Notes under the pieces: generated by a model | Databases searched by the model: none | Told to the model about the DNA's origin: nothing | The model's input: the letters and a program-made list of their open reading frames with translations, nothing else | NCBI GenBank assembly: GCA_964462685.1 | Contig: CAYWYR010000014.1 | Coordinates: 23,634-87,633, forward strand | Direction of reading: 5' to 3' | DNA length: 64,000 nucleotides | From: CAYWYR01 sp964462685 | GTDB taxonomy: Bacteria > Bacteroidota > Ignavibacteria > Kapaibacteriales > UBA2268 | Program-made: the position numbers and the translations under genes | In this document: in pieces, positions 44,347-54,181 of the stretch | How the letters are laid out: each line of letters begins with the position of its first letter | Numbering within the stretch: the stretch's first letter is position 1

Positions 44347-46362
44347 ATGAAGAACTTAATGAACAAATTAGTAGCAACGGCGGCAGCACTGACATTCGGT
44401 CTAGTGGCACAAGCTGATGCTCAAAATATGTACACAGACTATGAAGATAATCAAGAATCGACCAAAATCGGTATTACGGCAGCTATAAATGGAAACTTCG
44501 GCGCGCTTGGATATCAAAATAATCTTGCGGGTCAAGGTCAAAACAATTTCGTTAATTTTAACAGAGCGGATGGTTTTGGTGCTGGTTTTTACGGCGGTCT
44601 ATTTGGAGAGTATGATTCAGGTGATTGGTGGGGTGCCCAGCTTAGGGTAAACTACGATAACAGATTCGTAAGTGTAACCAATAATACTATCTCTCCTGAT
44701 GTTACATCGCAATATGACGCAAACGTCGAGTATGTAACAATCGAACCATTATTTCAGATTAGAGATGTATTCGTAAATGATTTCTATGTTCAGGCAGGTC
44801 CGGTATTTGCATTTAACGTAGGTACTTCGATGGATTATTGGGCAGATAATGCTGGCCCAGCAGATATTCAGAATTACGAACCATCAGGAATGGCACAAAA
44901 TGTATTCGGTGTGCAGGGTGGTTTAGCTTATGATATCGAATTAGGCGATTCACGTGACGGTCAAGCATGGGTATTCACACCATTTGTTGAAGGTTCATGG
45001 TTGGTAAACCAAAGAGAAGACGGACTGCCGGGTAGAGATGAAGATGATTTTGATGACACATGGTCAACACCGACATTAAGAGCTGGTATCCAGTTTTCTT
45101 CAATGTTCTTAGATCCGCAGCCAATGGATTTCGGCGAGATCGACTTAGAAGTAGATGAATTAGAACCTGTATCACTTAGTGTGAACACGCCATACAAAGG
45201 TGTAGTAAAAGCACGTTATGTAGAGGAAGATTTCCCACTTGCAACAGCGGTTTTCTTTGAAGAAGGCAGCGATATGATACCGAACAGATATGAAAAACTT
45301 ACTAGAGCTCAGGCAGCTAATTTTTCTGAGAACAAAATTATCGCCCCTAGGGAACTAGGTACCCACTCTATTAAAGAGATTAAAGAGCATTCAATGGAAG
45401 TATATTACAATGTAGTAAATATTTTCGCCGATAGATTAAGAAAAAATCCTGAGACAACAGTAACACTAGTAGGTGGTGCGCCATTAGAAACAGATGGACA
45501 TCAACTTGCAAAATCAGTTGAGACATATTTAACAGATGTATTTGGAATTGATTCAGACAGGATTATGACGAAAGGAATGGTAATTCCACCTGAAGCATCA
45601 GGTACAAAAAATACGCCGCAGAAAGATATGTCTATGGTGAGAGATGAAAACAGAAAAGTTGAATTTATATTCTCTAACCCATTCATGGAAGCTCCGGTAG
45701 TAATGACAAACCTTATCGAATCACCGATAGACCATGACGTAGTTTTCGCACTTGATGAAAACGAAGCAGACGTAAACAGTTGGAATATTTATATAGAAGG
45801 AAACGGTAAAACTCTTAGTTACGGACCATTCTACGGTAGCACTGTAAGAGTTGACCCTAACGTACTACTTAGTGATGAAGAAGACGGTTTTTACAGAGCT
45901 AGAGCTGTTGTAAACACCGAAGCTGGAAGAACAGTATCGGAAACGAAATCATTTACACTTCAAAGAGAAGTAATGGATGATAACGAGATAATGGGCGAAA
46001 GATTCGCACTGCTGTTTGACTTCGACGAAGAAGATCCAGATAATATTCCTTTTGAAGAATTCCTTCTTACAGAAGTAATACCAAGTATTGAAAGCGACGA
46101 AAGAGTAATAATTCACGGCCATACTGACGTGGTAGGTCTTGCAGATTATAACTATGAATTATCTCTAAAGAGAGCTCAAACAGTAGAGAGCATTATCGAG
46201 AGAGAGCTAAAAAAGAAAAATGTAAATGCTCAAGTTGATGCGATTGGATTTGGTGAGAGCGACATGAGAGTAACATTTGACAACTCACTTCCAGAAGGCA
46301 GATACTACAACAGAAACGTAATTATCGAGATTATCCCAAACACTAATATGAGTGTAAGATAA
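44347..46362 (+). CDS. OmpA-family outer membrane protein with two OmpA-like domains
   Basis: 671 aa from ATG 44347 (GGAAGTG suitably placed upstream); a GTG three codons earlier is too close to it. Signal peptide MNKLVATAAALTFGLVAQADAQ. Residues 30-260: 8-10 strand barrel. Residues about 320-460: a first, divergent OmpA-like domain (FFEEGSDMIPNRYEKL, TVTLVGGAP, RDENRKVEFIFS). Residues about 545-671: a canonical OmpA domain (LLFDFDEEDP, VIIHGHTDVVGLADYNYELSLKRAQTV, then GFGESD, YNRNVIIEI) that binds peptidoglycan. Probably abundant and structural: it stands alone with its own terminator. Confidence 0.88.
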   Translation: MKNLMNKLVATAAALTFGLVAQADAQNMYTDYEDNQESTKIGITAAINGNFGALGYQNNLAGQGQNNFVNFNRADGFGAGFYGGLFGEYDSGDWWGAQLRVNYDNRFVSVTNNTISPDVTSQYDANVEYVTIEPLFQIRDVFVNDFYVQAGPVFAFNVGTSMDYWADNAGPADIQNYEPSGMAQNVFGVQGGLAYDIELGDSRDGQAWVFTPFVEGSWLVNQREDGLPGRDEDDFDDTWSTPTLRAGIQFSSMFLDPQPMDFGEIDLEVDELEPVSLSVNTPYKGVVKARYVEEDFPLATAVFFEEGSDMIPNRYEKLTRAQAANFSENKIIAPRELGTHSIKEIKEHSMEVYYNVVNIFADRLRKNPETTVTLVGGAPLETDGHQLAKSVETYLTDVFGIDSDRIMTKGMVIPPEASGTKNTPQKDMSMVRDENRKVEFIFSNPFMEAPVVMTNLIESPIDHDVVFALDENEADVNSWNIYIEGNGKTLSYGPFYGSTVRVDPNVLLSDEEDGFYRARAVVNTEAGRTVSETKSFTLQREVMDDNEIMGERFALLFDFDEEDPDNIPFEEFLLTEVIPSIESDERVIIHGHTDVVGLADYNYELSLKRAQTVESIIERELKKKNVNAQVDAIGFGESDMRVTFDNSLPEGRYYNRNVIIEIIPNTNMSVR

Positions 46363-46385
46363 TCAACGCCACAACATGTCAAATA

Positions 46386-46417
46386 AAAGGAAGCCTGAAT
46401 CAGGCTTCCTTTTTTTG
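46386..46417. terminator. Strong bidirectional terminator
   Basis: aaaggaagcctga / tcaggcttccttt, nearly loopless, then seven T. It serves the OmpA gene and, on the other strand, overlaps the ndh stop codon (46400-46402). Confidence 0.9.
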
Positions 46418-47674
46418 TTTATACTCATCGTCAACTTTTAAGATCAATTGCGCACCAGGTTTGTAGGTAATATAGAACCAAAACCATTCTATCATTACTT
46501 TTATCCTGTTTCTGAAATCAATTAGGTAGAAAACGTGGATCAGGCCCCACATCATCCAAGCGATAAAACCTTTTACTTTGATTGAGCTACCGATTATACC
46601 AACGGCCTTTGCCCTTCCTATAGTAGCCATAGACCCTTTGTCATTATATACAAACGGCTCCCTCGATTCCCTAGGTATTTGTTTTTCAATGATATCCGCT
46701 ACATAATCACCTGCCTGGTTCGCTGCTGGCGCGATCCCCGGAACAGCTTTACCCTCCGCATCTATCAGATTTGCAGCATCACCGATCACGAATATATTCT
46801 CATCTTCTGGGATTGAATAATCAGGATTAACGTTAACGAGCCCGGCTTTATTCTTCTCAGTAGTAAGTTTTGATAATAAACCCGCCCCTTTATTACCCGC
46901 ACCCCACATCACACATTCGGTATCGATTTTCCTTTTATTCGTAGTAACGGTCTGGGCTGTGATATCGGTAACCATTTCCTCTAAATATAATGTAACATCA
47001 AGCTCTCTAAGGGTTTTAGCAGTATAATCAGTAAGTTCTTTAGGATAGGTCGATAGCAAACGGTCGTTACCATCTATCAGAATGATGTCTATATCCTCTT
47101 CTTTGATGTTTTTATAATCGGGAAGTATTGTCCTGCGGGTAATCTCGCTCAAACTGCCAGCTAATTCTACCCCGGTCGGGCCCCCTCCTATAATAACAAA
47201 AGTAAGACATCTCTTGTACTCTTCTGAAGTTTCGGCCGAATCAGCTTTTTCTACAGACCTGAGTATTTTCTCCCTTATTGTCAGTGCGTCGTTAAGGGTT
47301 TTTAGGCCCGGTGCTATACTTTTCCAATCATCATTTCCGAAATATGTAGGCACGGCACCGACTGCGACTACAAGATAGTCGAATTCAAAACGGTCATCTT
47401 TAGTCGATACAATACGGTTATTTTGATCAATATCTAATACTTCATCGTATATTACATCTATATTTTTTGAATGTCTCAGCTCCGTTCTGATCGGTGCTGC
47501 TATATCACCTGGTGATAGCGCTGTAAGTGCTACCTGATAGAGAAGAGGCTGAAAAAGATGATGGTTTTTCTTATCTATTAAAATTACATCGCAGTTTTGT
47601 CCGTTTAGATGTTTGGCGGCTCTAAGCCCACCAAAACCAGCACCGATGATTACAACCTTAGGTTTACTATGCAA
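46400..47674 (-). CDS. ndh: Type II NADH:quinone oxidoreductase
   Basis: 424 aa, TTG start directly before KPKVVIIGAGFGGLRAAKHL (FAD-binding motif). NAD-binding motif VIIGGGPTGVELAGSLSE, FAD-contact NIFVIGDAANL, VPGIAPAANQAG. The C-terminus (IAWMMWGLIHVFYLIDFRNR) anchors it to the membrane. Non-proton-pumping entry of electrons from NADH. Its start codon overlaps, base for base, the start of the divergent lipoprotein gene. Confidence 0.93.
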   Translation of the reverse strand: MHSKPKVVIIGAGFGGLRAAKHLNGQNCDVILIDKKNHHLFQPLLYQVALTALSPGDIAAPIRTELRHSKNIDVIYDEVLDIDQNNRIVSTKDDRFEFDYLVVAVGAVPTYFGNDDWKSIAPGLKTLNDALTIREKILRSVEKADSAETSEEYKRCLTFVIIGGGPTGVELAGSLSEITRRTILPDYKNIKEEDIDIILIDGNDRLLSTYPKELTDYTAKTLRELDVTLYLEEMVTDITAQTVTTNKRKIDTECVMWGAGNKGAGLLSKLTTEKNKAGLVNVNPDYSIPEDENIFVIGDAANLIDAEGKAVPGIAPAANQAGDYVADIIEKQIPRESREPFVYNDKGSMATIGRAKAVGIIGSSIKVKGFIAWMMWGLIHVFYLIDFRNRIKVMIEWFWFYITYKPGAQLILKVDDEYKQKKEA

Positions 47675-48874
47675 AGATCTTACCCCTGTATTAATAGCTT
47701 AAATATATTGCTATTGACTTTTTATCTCTCGATTTGGTTTATTTCATGTGATTCCGATGATCCAGTGGAGGAAGAAATCAATACCGACCCTACGGAATTA
47801 TTGGAAAATATGAATGCTGCACTAGCTGAGATAGATGCCGCCGAGATAGATGTCGACTATTTCTATCAATACGGCAACGAAGAGCCCTTTGAAGACGAAT
47901 TCATGATGATTATGAAAAGAGACTCTACCGATCCCGCGGTATCTTCGCGAATAATCATAGAACCGTATAATAGATTCTCTGGATATTTGCTCACCTATAT
48001 TGACGGTACTTACATGGCGATAGATTCAAATAGCAAAAAAGTAATGATTACCGAAAAAACTGCGGGTGGAGCCGAACGCATCAGAAAGAATTACAGAGGC
48101 GAAATAGCGAGTGTATTCTTCGATAAGCTGTATGAATTACAACCTGTCAACGGTACCAATTTTTTGGATGGGGATACCGTCATTAACGGTGATTCATACC
48201 ATAGATATATATCTGTGATCGAAGACACGGTTACCGGAAAAAGTGAACGGTATATCTGGCATATCGATAAAGAGACTTATCTGCCCAGGGAGTGGTCAAG
48301 AATATATTCAAGTGACACGCTGAACGTATTTCAGCATGTTACTATAAAATCAATCAATACAGGACTGAATCCAAACAGTATTGCATTTGACATAAAATAT
48401 CCTAAAGATTACACAGTAGCCTATGATACTGTATTAGGGGAGAGAAACTACCTGCTGGAAGTTGGCGACAGAGTACCCAATTTTGAGCTTGCTTATCAGA
48501 ACGGTGATTCTTTTACTCTAGATTCCGCACTAAACAAACCTACTTTGCTGAAATTCTGGGGTACATGGTGCGGTTATTGTAAAAAGTCCTTGCCATTGGT
48601 TCAAAACGTTGCCCAGAGGTTTGGTGAACAAATAAACATAATAGGCATTTCAGCTTCTGAGCCACAAGGAGCTGACCCCCAGGGATACCTCGATCAGAAC
48701 GGATATGATTTCCGCACACTTATCAATGGCGATGAGGTATCGATGGAATATCAAGTACTGGGTTTCCCTACAGTATATCTTATCGATACCAACGGCTATA
48801 TCTTGAAGAGCTTTGTAGGCTTTGATGCTGATTTAGACAAAAAACTGATATCGACCATTGAAGAAAATCTGTAA
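47669..48874 (+). CDS. TlpA/ResA-like thioredoxin-fold lipoprotein
   Basis: 401 aa from ATG 47669; the open frame 20 codons further up lies inside ndh on the other strand. Lipoprotein signal ends in WFISC (Cys near 31), followed by Asp-rich sequence. Residues about 40-250 form a LolA/MucB-like outer domain (FYQYGNEEPFEDEFMMIM, SERYIWHIDKETYLPREW). Then an AhpC/TlpA domain holds WGTWCGYCKKSLP (Cys301, Cys304) and GFPTVYLID. A periplasmic disulfide reductase joined to a lipoprotein-sensor-like domain. Its ATG shares six bases with the ndh TTG. Confidence 0.88.
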   Translation: MQRSYPCINSLNILLLTFYLSIWFISCDSDDPVEEEINTDPTELLENMNAALAEIDAAEIDVDYFYQYGNEEPFEDEFMMIMKRDSTDPAVSSRIIIEPYNRFSGYLLTYIDGTYMAIDSNSKKVMITEKTAGGAERIRKNYRGEIASVFFDKLYELQPVNGTNFLDGDTVINGDSYHRYISVIEDTVTGKSERYIWHIDKETYLPREWSRIYSSDTLNVFQHVTIKSINTGLNPNSIAFDIKYPKDYTVAYDTVLGERNYLLEVGDRVPNFELAYQNGDSFTLDSALNKPTLLKFWGTWCGYCKKSLPLVQNVAQRFGEQINIIGISASEPQGADPQGYLDQNGYDFRTLINGDEVSMEYQVLGFPTVYLIDTNGYILKSFVGFDADLDKKLISTIEENL

Positions 48875-48880
48875 CAGAGA

Positions 48881-50158
48881 TTGAATATATACAATACATT
48901 AATCGCCTTATCTAAACCTATAAGAACTTTGTATAGGCTTTTCAATAACAAGTTTGCCGAGCGTGAAACCCATAGCTCAGAACAGCTTGAAAGCCTTATC
49001 TCTGATAATATTAAGTATGATATCTGGTTTCACGTAGCATCAATGGGGGAGTATTTTCAAGCTGAGCCTATAATGAAAAGAATAAAGGAGAAAGATGCTT
49101 CTATAAGTATAATAGTCAGTTTCTTTTCACCTTCTGGTTTTAATAACATAAAAGACAGTAGCTGTTTCGACAAGAAAGTATATCTACCTTTTGATACCCA
49201 GCAGAACGCAAGGCTTTTCATAGAAGCGATTGAGCCTCGCCTTATAATATTTGTCCGGTATGAACTATGGCAGAATATTTTGAGCTATGCCTCCCGCAAA
49301 AATATAGAGACATGGCTAATTGCTGCTGCACCTCCAAATTCCAGCTCTTCAAAAGGGGTGCTTAAGTCATTGCATGTCAACGGCTTAAGACTGTTTTCCA
49401 AAGTCTTTCCTGTGAGTAAGGAATCTTCAAGATTCTTTGAAGATCTGAATATAGATAATCAGGACCAACTGCCAGACCCAAGGTATGATGGAATATCTGA
49501 AAAGCTGAGTAATGCTAATCCAATCTCCGATGTCTATCAGCTTATAGAAAATCTTGCTGTTGGCAGAAAGATACTGATCGTAGGAAGCGGATGGCCAGAA
49601 GATGATAAAGTCATCACAAAAGCCGTAAAAAATCACTCAGAAAGCGTTTTTACCATTCATGCACCACACGAACCAAACACGGACTATTTAAATGATCTAC
49701 ATTCGAAATACCCTAATGCCATAACATTAAGTGATGCCATAGAGAAAACCAAAACCATCGATACCAGTACTGACCGATCATTTAGGTTTGATACAATGAT
49801 AATCGATAGAATAGGTTTGCTCCTTAGCCTTTATAAAATCTCGGATATGGCTTATGTTGGCGGTGGATTCGGAGCTGGTGTCCATTCCGTTGGCGAGCCT
49901 TTCGTTGCCGGTAATTCGATTGCCGCAGGTGCGGATAAGATCTATACCTCTCCGGAATCTAAAGAGCTTATCGAAAACAATATATTAGAACCGGTTAATT
50001 CAGATACAGAGTTTCAACAATGGCTTGCTAAATCTATTGATACCAAGAGGTTAAGTGAGGTAAATAGCCGATCTGAGAAACTTCTCAAAACACTTTTAGG
50101 CTCGGCTGAAAAATATACGGAAATGATCTTAGAAAACTTATCTATTCACCCGAGATAG
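48881..50158 (+). CDS. waaA: 3-deoxy-D-manno-octulosonic acid transferase
   Basis: 425 aa, TTG start six bases after the preceding stop. N-terminal part with the catalytic motif ASMGEYFQAEP, FVRYELWQNIL, and the C-terminal sugar-nucleotide half with YVGGGFGAGVHSVGEPFVAGN. It adds KDO to lipid A precursors at the inner membrane. kdsC and kdsA for KDO synthesis are 8-12 kb away in the same window. Shorter N-terminus than usual: no membrane anchor helix is obvious beyond residues 5-25. Confidence 0.93.
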   Translation: MNIYNTLIALSKPIRTLYRLFNNKFAERETHSSEQLESLISDNIKYDIWFHVASMGEYFQAEPIMKRIKEKDASISIIVSFFSPSGFNNIKDSSCFDKKVYLPFDTQQNARLFIEAIEPRLIIFVRYELWQNILSYASRKNIETWLIAAAPPNSSSSKGVLKSLHVNGLRLFSKVFPVSKESSRFFEDLNIDNQDQLPDPRYDGISEKLSNANPISDVYQLIENLAVGRKILIVGSGWPEDDKVITKAVKNHSESVFTIHAPHEPNTDYLNDLHSKYPNAITLSDAIEKTKTIDTSTDRSFRFDTMIIDRIGLLLSLYKISDMAYVGGGFGAGVHSVGEPFVAGNSIAAGADKIYTSPESKELIENNILEPVNSDTEFQQWLAKSIDTKRLSEVNSRSEKLLKTLLGSAEKYTEMILENLSIHPR

Positions 50159-50197
50159 GATAATCTTTGTCATCAAAATGCTTAAAAACCTGAAGTT

Positions 50198-52540
50198 TCA
50201 AATCGTTTTTTCTATATAAGCAAGAGCCTCATTGGTAGCACCGTTCATGTGTATGGCAAGTGAAGAGTTCTGCTGAAAATGATCAGTTGTAATAAGCCTG
50301 ATACAGTCCAGAAATTTTTGATCCACATCAAGATATTGGCCAAGAGAGTTGGGCGTATCATAGAAGAAAGAATCGTTAAACAGATTGCTTTTTTGATCAG
50401 GGTATAACGGAAGATATCTGATATCAGCCTCTACAAGATCCTGGAAAAAATGCGTACCAAATGACAGTTCCGGTACATAGCCGCCTTTTTCTCTGGCTAC
50501 TTCTATAAGCATGGAAGTATTGTTGATATCAGCATAAGTAATAGGTACCCCGAGTTTTATATCACCTTTACTGCCCCAGCGCCCTGGGCCAATCAGGACA
50601 AACTCTTTCTTGGGCAATATCTGGTTTAGCCTACCCACAATATGCCCGACTTCCCTCATGTCTTCGTCGGTCTTCATCTGAGAGTATGTTGTGTGATCGA
50701 CATAGACTACAAAGTTGATGTTTTTTATAACTCCAGAGTTTACATATTGATTGGCTGAGAAAACCTTGCTCTTATCAGATATGTTAGCAGGGATAGCTAC
50801 ATTACCGGCTTGTGCCAATTTCATCTGTGGGCGGCATTGAAGCAGATATAGCTTTTCACCATCGGAGGCGAACTCAACATCCACAGGGGATTCATATTCT
50901 TTGGTTAGTTCAGTTAATATCTCTTTTATCAGTTTTATGAAATTAGTGTTCTTAACAAGCCCGTTGAATGTTATAACACATTTCTCGTGTTCAAAATCAG
51001 ACATCATAGATACCGGATCGACAATGGTATTATCTCGAATAAACGATACCATTTTTTCTATTCCGGGAATATTTCCCCGGCTTTCATCCATCAGCTTTTG
51101 AAACTCGATTGTCTCGAAACTGTTCTCTTCTAAGTTGATTACATCTACAAGGTTTTGGGTATACTTTACGGTATCAGATACCGATTGGTGGATCTTGATA
51201 TCCGGTTTCCCTGGGCTGATAAGTATTGGATAGTCGGACATTGTGCGGTCCACCGCCCTTGTGCCAAGCCCGCTCACGATTCTGATCACACCGTCTTCTC
51301 TTTCAAGCCTCTGGCTCCATCTGAATTCATTGTTGCTGAGTGCTACCCCGGCAAAACTCGGCATAAAATACTTTCCGATTCTGTTCCCGACAACTTCCTG
51401 TATCAGAATACCCATTTCCTCTCGAAAGTCGATCAGCTTTTTCTCTTTGCGGTATTGGATAGCGTCGGGGCTGAAAGTTGACGCATACACTTCTGAGATG
51501 GCATTCATCAGCGCAGACATCCGCTCCTCCCTGGTACCTGTATTACTGATAAAGAGCGACTTATATTTACCCGTGAATGATGCCTCGAATGAATCCTCAA
51601 GTAGGGAGCTGGAACGAACTACAAGAGGGCTACCTTCCATATCATTAAGGATAAGATTAAACGCCGCAACTGACTCCGGGGTGAATTGCGAGTTCTTGAA
51701 AATATATTCGATGAACTGGAATTCTACCTTTAGCTCTTTTACATCTGCATATTTAACAAACGTAACCTCATCAAGCGCGTTATAGTTTATAAATTCAAGT
51801 ATGCTGTCTGATGTCAAGAACCACGACTTGGGCATATAGATTTTCTCAAGGTTCTTGTTAGTTTTCTTTTTCTCAGCGAGGATACGTTCGGCAAGGATTA
51901 TCCCAGCGCTTTTACCGCCTACTTTTCCGTTTCCGTAGGCCGGGCCGATTATCCTTCTGAAAATATTCTTAATAGACGCCAGGGTGATAAACTGCTTGGC
52001 TATCTTGATATACTGTAGATTCTCCGATAAGAAGCGGTATATGAGCGAAACCCTAACGCCTATTCTTTCATCTTCGCTGGTGAACTCTTTTGTACCGCCC
52101 AGATCAAAATAGCGCTGGAGGGCTTCTACAACCTCAATAAGTGGGGCATGCCTCTTTTCTATCACTTTGGAAAGATTTCTGAGCTTTTCTCTGTTTAACC
52201 ATTGTATCAGTAGATTTGATATTTCATCGTCAGGTATATACTTGTCGGCAATATCGAATACTTTTTTGTGTACTTCGCTCGGTATGAACGGCTGGCCTTT
52301 GGTTTTCGGCCAGTTCGGGCCAACTGTCTGAATATCCTCTGCTGATTCATAAGTGGGGTTCAGCTCTTCTATGAGATAGAATATCTCATCAACTTTTATT
52401 CTCTCCAAATGGATGATCATCTTACGTGTTATTCGGTATAATACTGCTGTATCCATTATTACTAAATGGTCTATCACCACCCGCCACTCTGGCTTTTGGT
52501 CATGTATTCTTTTGTCTTTCTGAGGCAGATTTCTGGACAT
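50198..52540 (-). CDS. PEP/pyruvate-binding domain protein (PpsA N-terminal-like)
   Basis: 780 aa from ATG 52540; an upstream open frame of 50 codons would run into the gdhA end. The ATP-grasp-like domain of PEP synthase/PPDK is clear: GKVGGKSAGIILAERIL, PLVVRSSSLLEDSFEASFTGKY, MGILIQEVVG, GLGTRAVDRTM. The swivelling phosphohistidine domain (TSHAAI) and PEP-binding barrel are absent, and the C-terminal 150 residues (GRWGSKGDIKLGVPITYADI, PELSFGTHFFQDLVEADI) replace them. This makes it a family of its own, not a working PEP synthase. Role unknown; perhaps phosphotransfer or regulation in pyruvate metabolism. Confidence 0.85.
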   Translation of the reverse strand: MSRNLPQKDKRIHDQKPEWRVVIDHLVIMDTAVLYRITRKMIIHLERIKVDEIFYLIEELNPTYESAEDIQTVGPNWPKTKGQPFIPSEVHKKVFDIADKYIPDDEISNLLIQWLNREKLRNLSKVIEKRHAPLIEVVEALQRYFDLGGTKEFTSEDERIGVRVSLIYRFLSENLQYIKIAKQFITLASIKNIFRRIIGPAYGNGKVGGKSAGIILAERILAEKKKTNKNLEKIYMPKSWFLTSDSILEFINYNALDEVTFVKYADVKELKVEFQFIEYIFKNSQFTPESVAAFNLILNDMEGSPLVVRSSSLLEDSFEASFTGKYKSLFISNTGTREERMSALMNAISEVYASTFSPDAIQYRKEKKLIDFREEMGILIQEVVGNRIGKYFMPSFAGVALSNNEFRWSQRLEREDGVIRIVSGLGTRAVDRTMSDYPILISPGKPDIKIHQSVSDTVKYTQNLVDVINLEENSFETIEFQKLMDESRGNIPGIEKMVSFIRDNTIVDPVSMMSDFEHEKCVITFNGLVKNTNFIKLIKEILTELTKEYESPVDVEFASDGEKLYLLQCRPQMKLAQAGNVAIPANISDKSKVFSANQYVNSGVIKNINFVVYVDHTTYSQMKTDEDMREVGHIVGRLNQILPKKEFVLIGPGRWGSKGDIKLGVPITYADINNTSMLIEVAREKGGYVPELSFGTHFFQDLVEADIRYLPLYPDQKSNLFNDSFFYDTPNSLGQYLDVDQKFLDCIRLITTDHFQQNSSLAIHMNGATNEALAYIEKTI

Positions 52541-52595
52541 AGCTGTAATCCTGATGATTTGAGAAATAAGAAAGGGCGATATGAGTAGTGCATAC

Positions 52596-52630
52596 AAAAA
52601 AGGCGGCCTATTCAATATAGGTCGCCTTTG
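52596..52630 (-). terminator. Terminator after gdhA
   Basis: On the minus strand AAAGGCGACCTAT pairs with ATAGGCCGCCTTT (one wobble) followed by six T. Confidence 0.85.
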
Positions 52631-52655
52631 GTTTAATTCCAAGTAAAGTTTTAAT

Positions 52656-53942
52656 TTATACCCAGCCGCGCAGTTTACAGCTTTCCACAACCCGCTGAAT
52701 CGCTATCATATAAGCGGCGTCTCGCATAGGTACTTTTTTGTTCTGGGCTACATAAGATACAGCGTGATATGCTTCCGTCATAATCTTATCGAGCTTTTGG
52801 AACACCTCTTCCTTGTCCCAATAGTAATTCATGTTATTCTGTACTTGTTCAAAATATGAGCAAGTTACACCGCCGGCGTTCGCTAGGAAGTCAGGTATAG
52901 CAACTATACCTCTTTCCTCTAGAGCTTTATCGGCTTCTGGGGTAGTTGGTCCGTTCGCACCTTCCAATATGACTTTCACTTGTGTTGAGATCTTATCTAC
53001 ATTTTTACTGTTTATCTGGTTCTCAAGCGCGGCCGGTAGTAGAATCTCAACGTCCTGCTCCAGCCAAGCATCTCCGTCAAGTACTTCAAAGCCGGCTTCT
53101 CGTGCTTTTTCTGGTAGTATTTCGCCATACCTACCCGAAACAGCGTCCAGCTCGGCGCCAGTGAAACCCTGAGTTTTGCGGAAGGTATAGGCTTTCTTTT
53201 CGGAATTACTCCAAGAAGAAACAGCTACTACTTTACCACCTAACTGATTGTATTTTTCTATCGCATATCTGGCAACGTTACCGAAACCTTGAACTGAGGC
53301 GCAGGTTTTCTTTATATCTATACCTTTTTCGGCAAGTGCTTCCCTGAGTATAAATATAGTGCCGTATCCAGTAGCTTCTGTTCGGCCAAGTGAACCGCCT
53401 GATCCGACTGGTTTTCCGGTAATAAAGCCTGGTAGCTTTTGCCCTTTGATTTTCTCGAACTCGTCAAGCATCCAGATCATGTGTTGGCCAGAGGTCATTA
53501 CATCAGGTGCGGGTACGTCCTGCAAGGGCCCTACAACTTCATGAACCTGGCGAACCCAACCTCTGGAAACAGCTTCCAGTTCTCTTTGGGATAGATTATG
53601 AGGATCGCATATCACACCACCTTTACCGCCACCGAGTGGAATATCCACAACTGCGGTTTTCCAGGTCATCCACATGGCCAGTGCTCTAACAGTATCAACT
53701 GTTTCAAGCGGGTGGAACCTGATCCCGCCTTTGTTAGGGCCTCTGGCATCGTTGTGCTGAACTCGGAACCCGCGAAAGACCTTATAAGAGCCATCATCCA
53801 TTCTGACTGGGATATTGAAATGGAACTCTTTGTCAGCCTCCCTTAGCAGATCGCGTGTTGCTTGGTCAAGCCCAAGTTTTTCGGCTACCGAGTCGAACTG
53901 CTCCTGAGCCATTTTAAATGCGTTGAATGAACCGTCGGCCAT
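52656..53942 (-). CDS. gdhA: Glutamate dehydrogenase (Glu/Leu/Phe/Val family)
   Basis: 428 aa from ATG 53942, with GGAAA nine bases upstream; the open frame above it (30 codons) encodes a hydrophobic stretch not found in the family. Motifs: GGIRFHPLETVDTVRALAMWMTWK, DIPLGGGKGGV (catalytic Lys), PAPDVMTSGQHMIWM, and the Rossmann NAD(P) loop VQGFGNVARYA. Hexameric type I-like length. It interconverts glutamate and 2-oxoglutarate plus ammonia. Long AT-rich leader (about 240 bp) shared with the divergent metallophosphoesterase gene. Confidence 0.94.
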   Translation of the reverse strand: MADGSFNAFKMAQEQFDSVAEKLGLDQATRDLLREADKEFHFNIPVRMDDGSYKVFRGFRVQHNDARGPNKGGIRFHPLETVDTVRALAMWMTWKTAVVDIPLGGGKGGVICDPHNLSQRELEAVSRGWVRQVHEVVGPLQDVPAPDVMTSGQHMIWMLDEFEKIKGQKLPGFITGKPVGSGGSLGRTEATGYGTIFILREALAEKGIDIKKTCASVQGFGNVARYAIEKYNQLGGKVVAVSSWSNSEKKAYTFRKTQGFTGAELDAVSGRYGEILPEKAREAGFEVLDGDAWLEQDVEILLPAALENQINSKNVDKISTQVKVILEGANGPTTPEADKALEERGIVAIPDFLANAGGVTCSYFEQVQNNMNYYWDKEEVFQKLDKIMTEAYHAVSYVAQNKKVPMRDAAYMIAIQRVVESCKLRGWV

Positions 53943-54181
53943 ATTATTTCCAGTATTTGAAGATAACTTAGTTGATGATACGCCTATAATTGGCAAAAAC
54001 AAAAATACGTATGCAATTATCGCATAGTGCAATTTAATCGAATATGCATGATTCTTAAAAGCAAATTCGTGATTATGTTAATTATATGTACGATTATTAT
54101 CAAGTTAGTGCTGTAAACAAACAATAACCACATGGTATTCGTTTTAACATATGCAGCATATTTAATCTAAAGGCGAATAAG

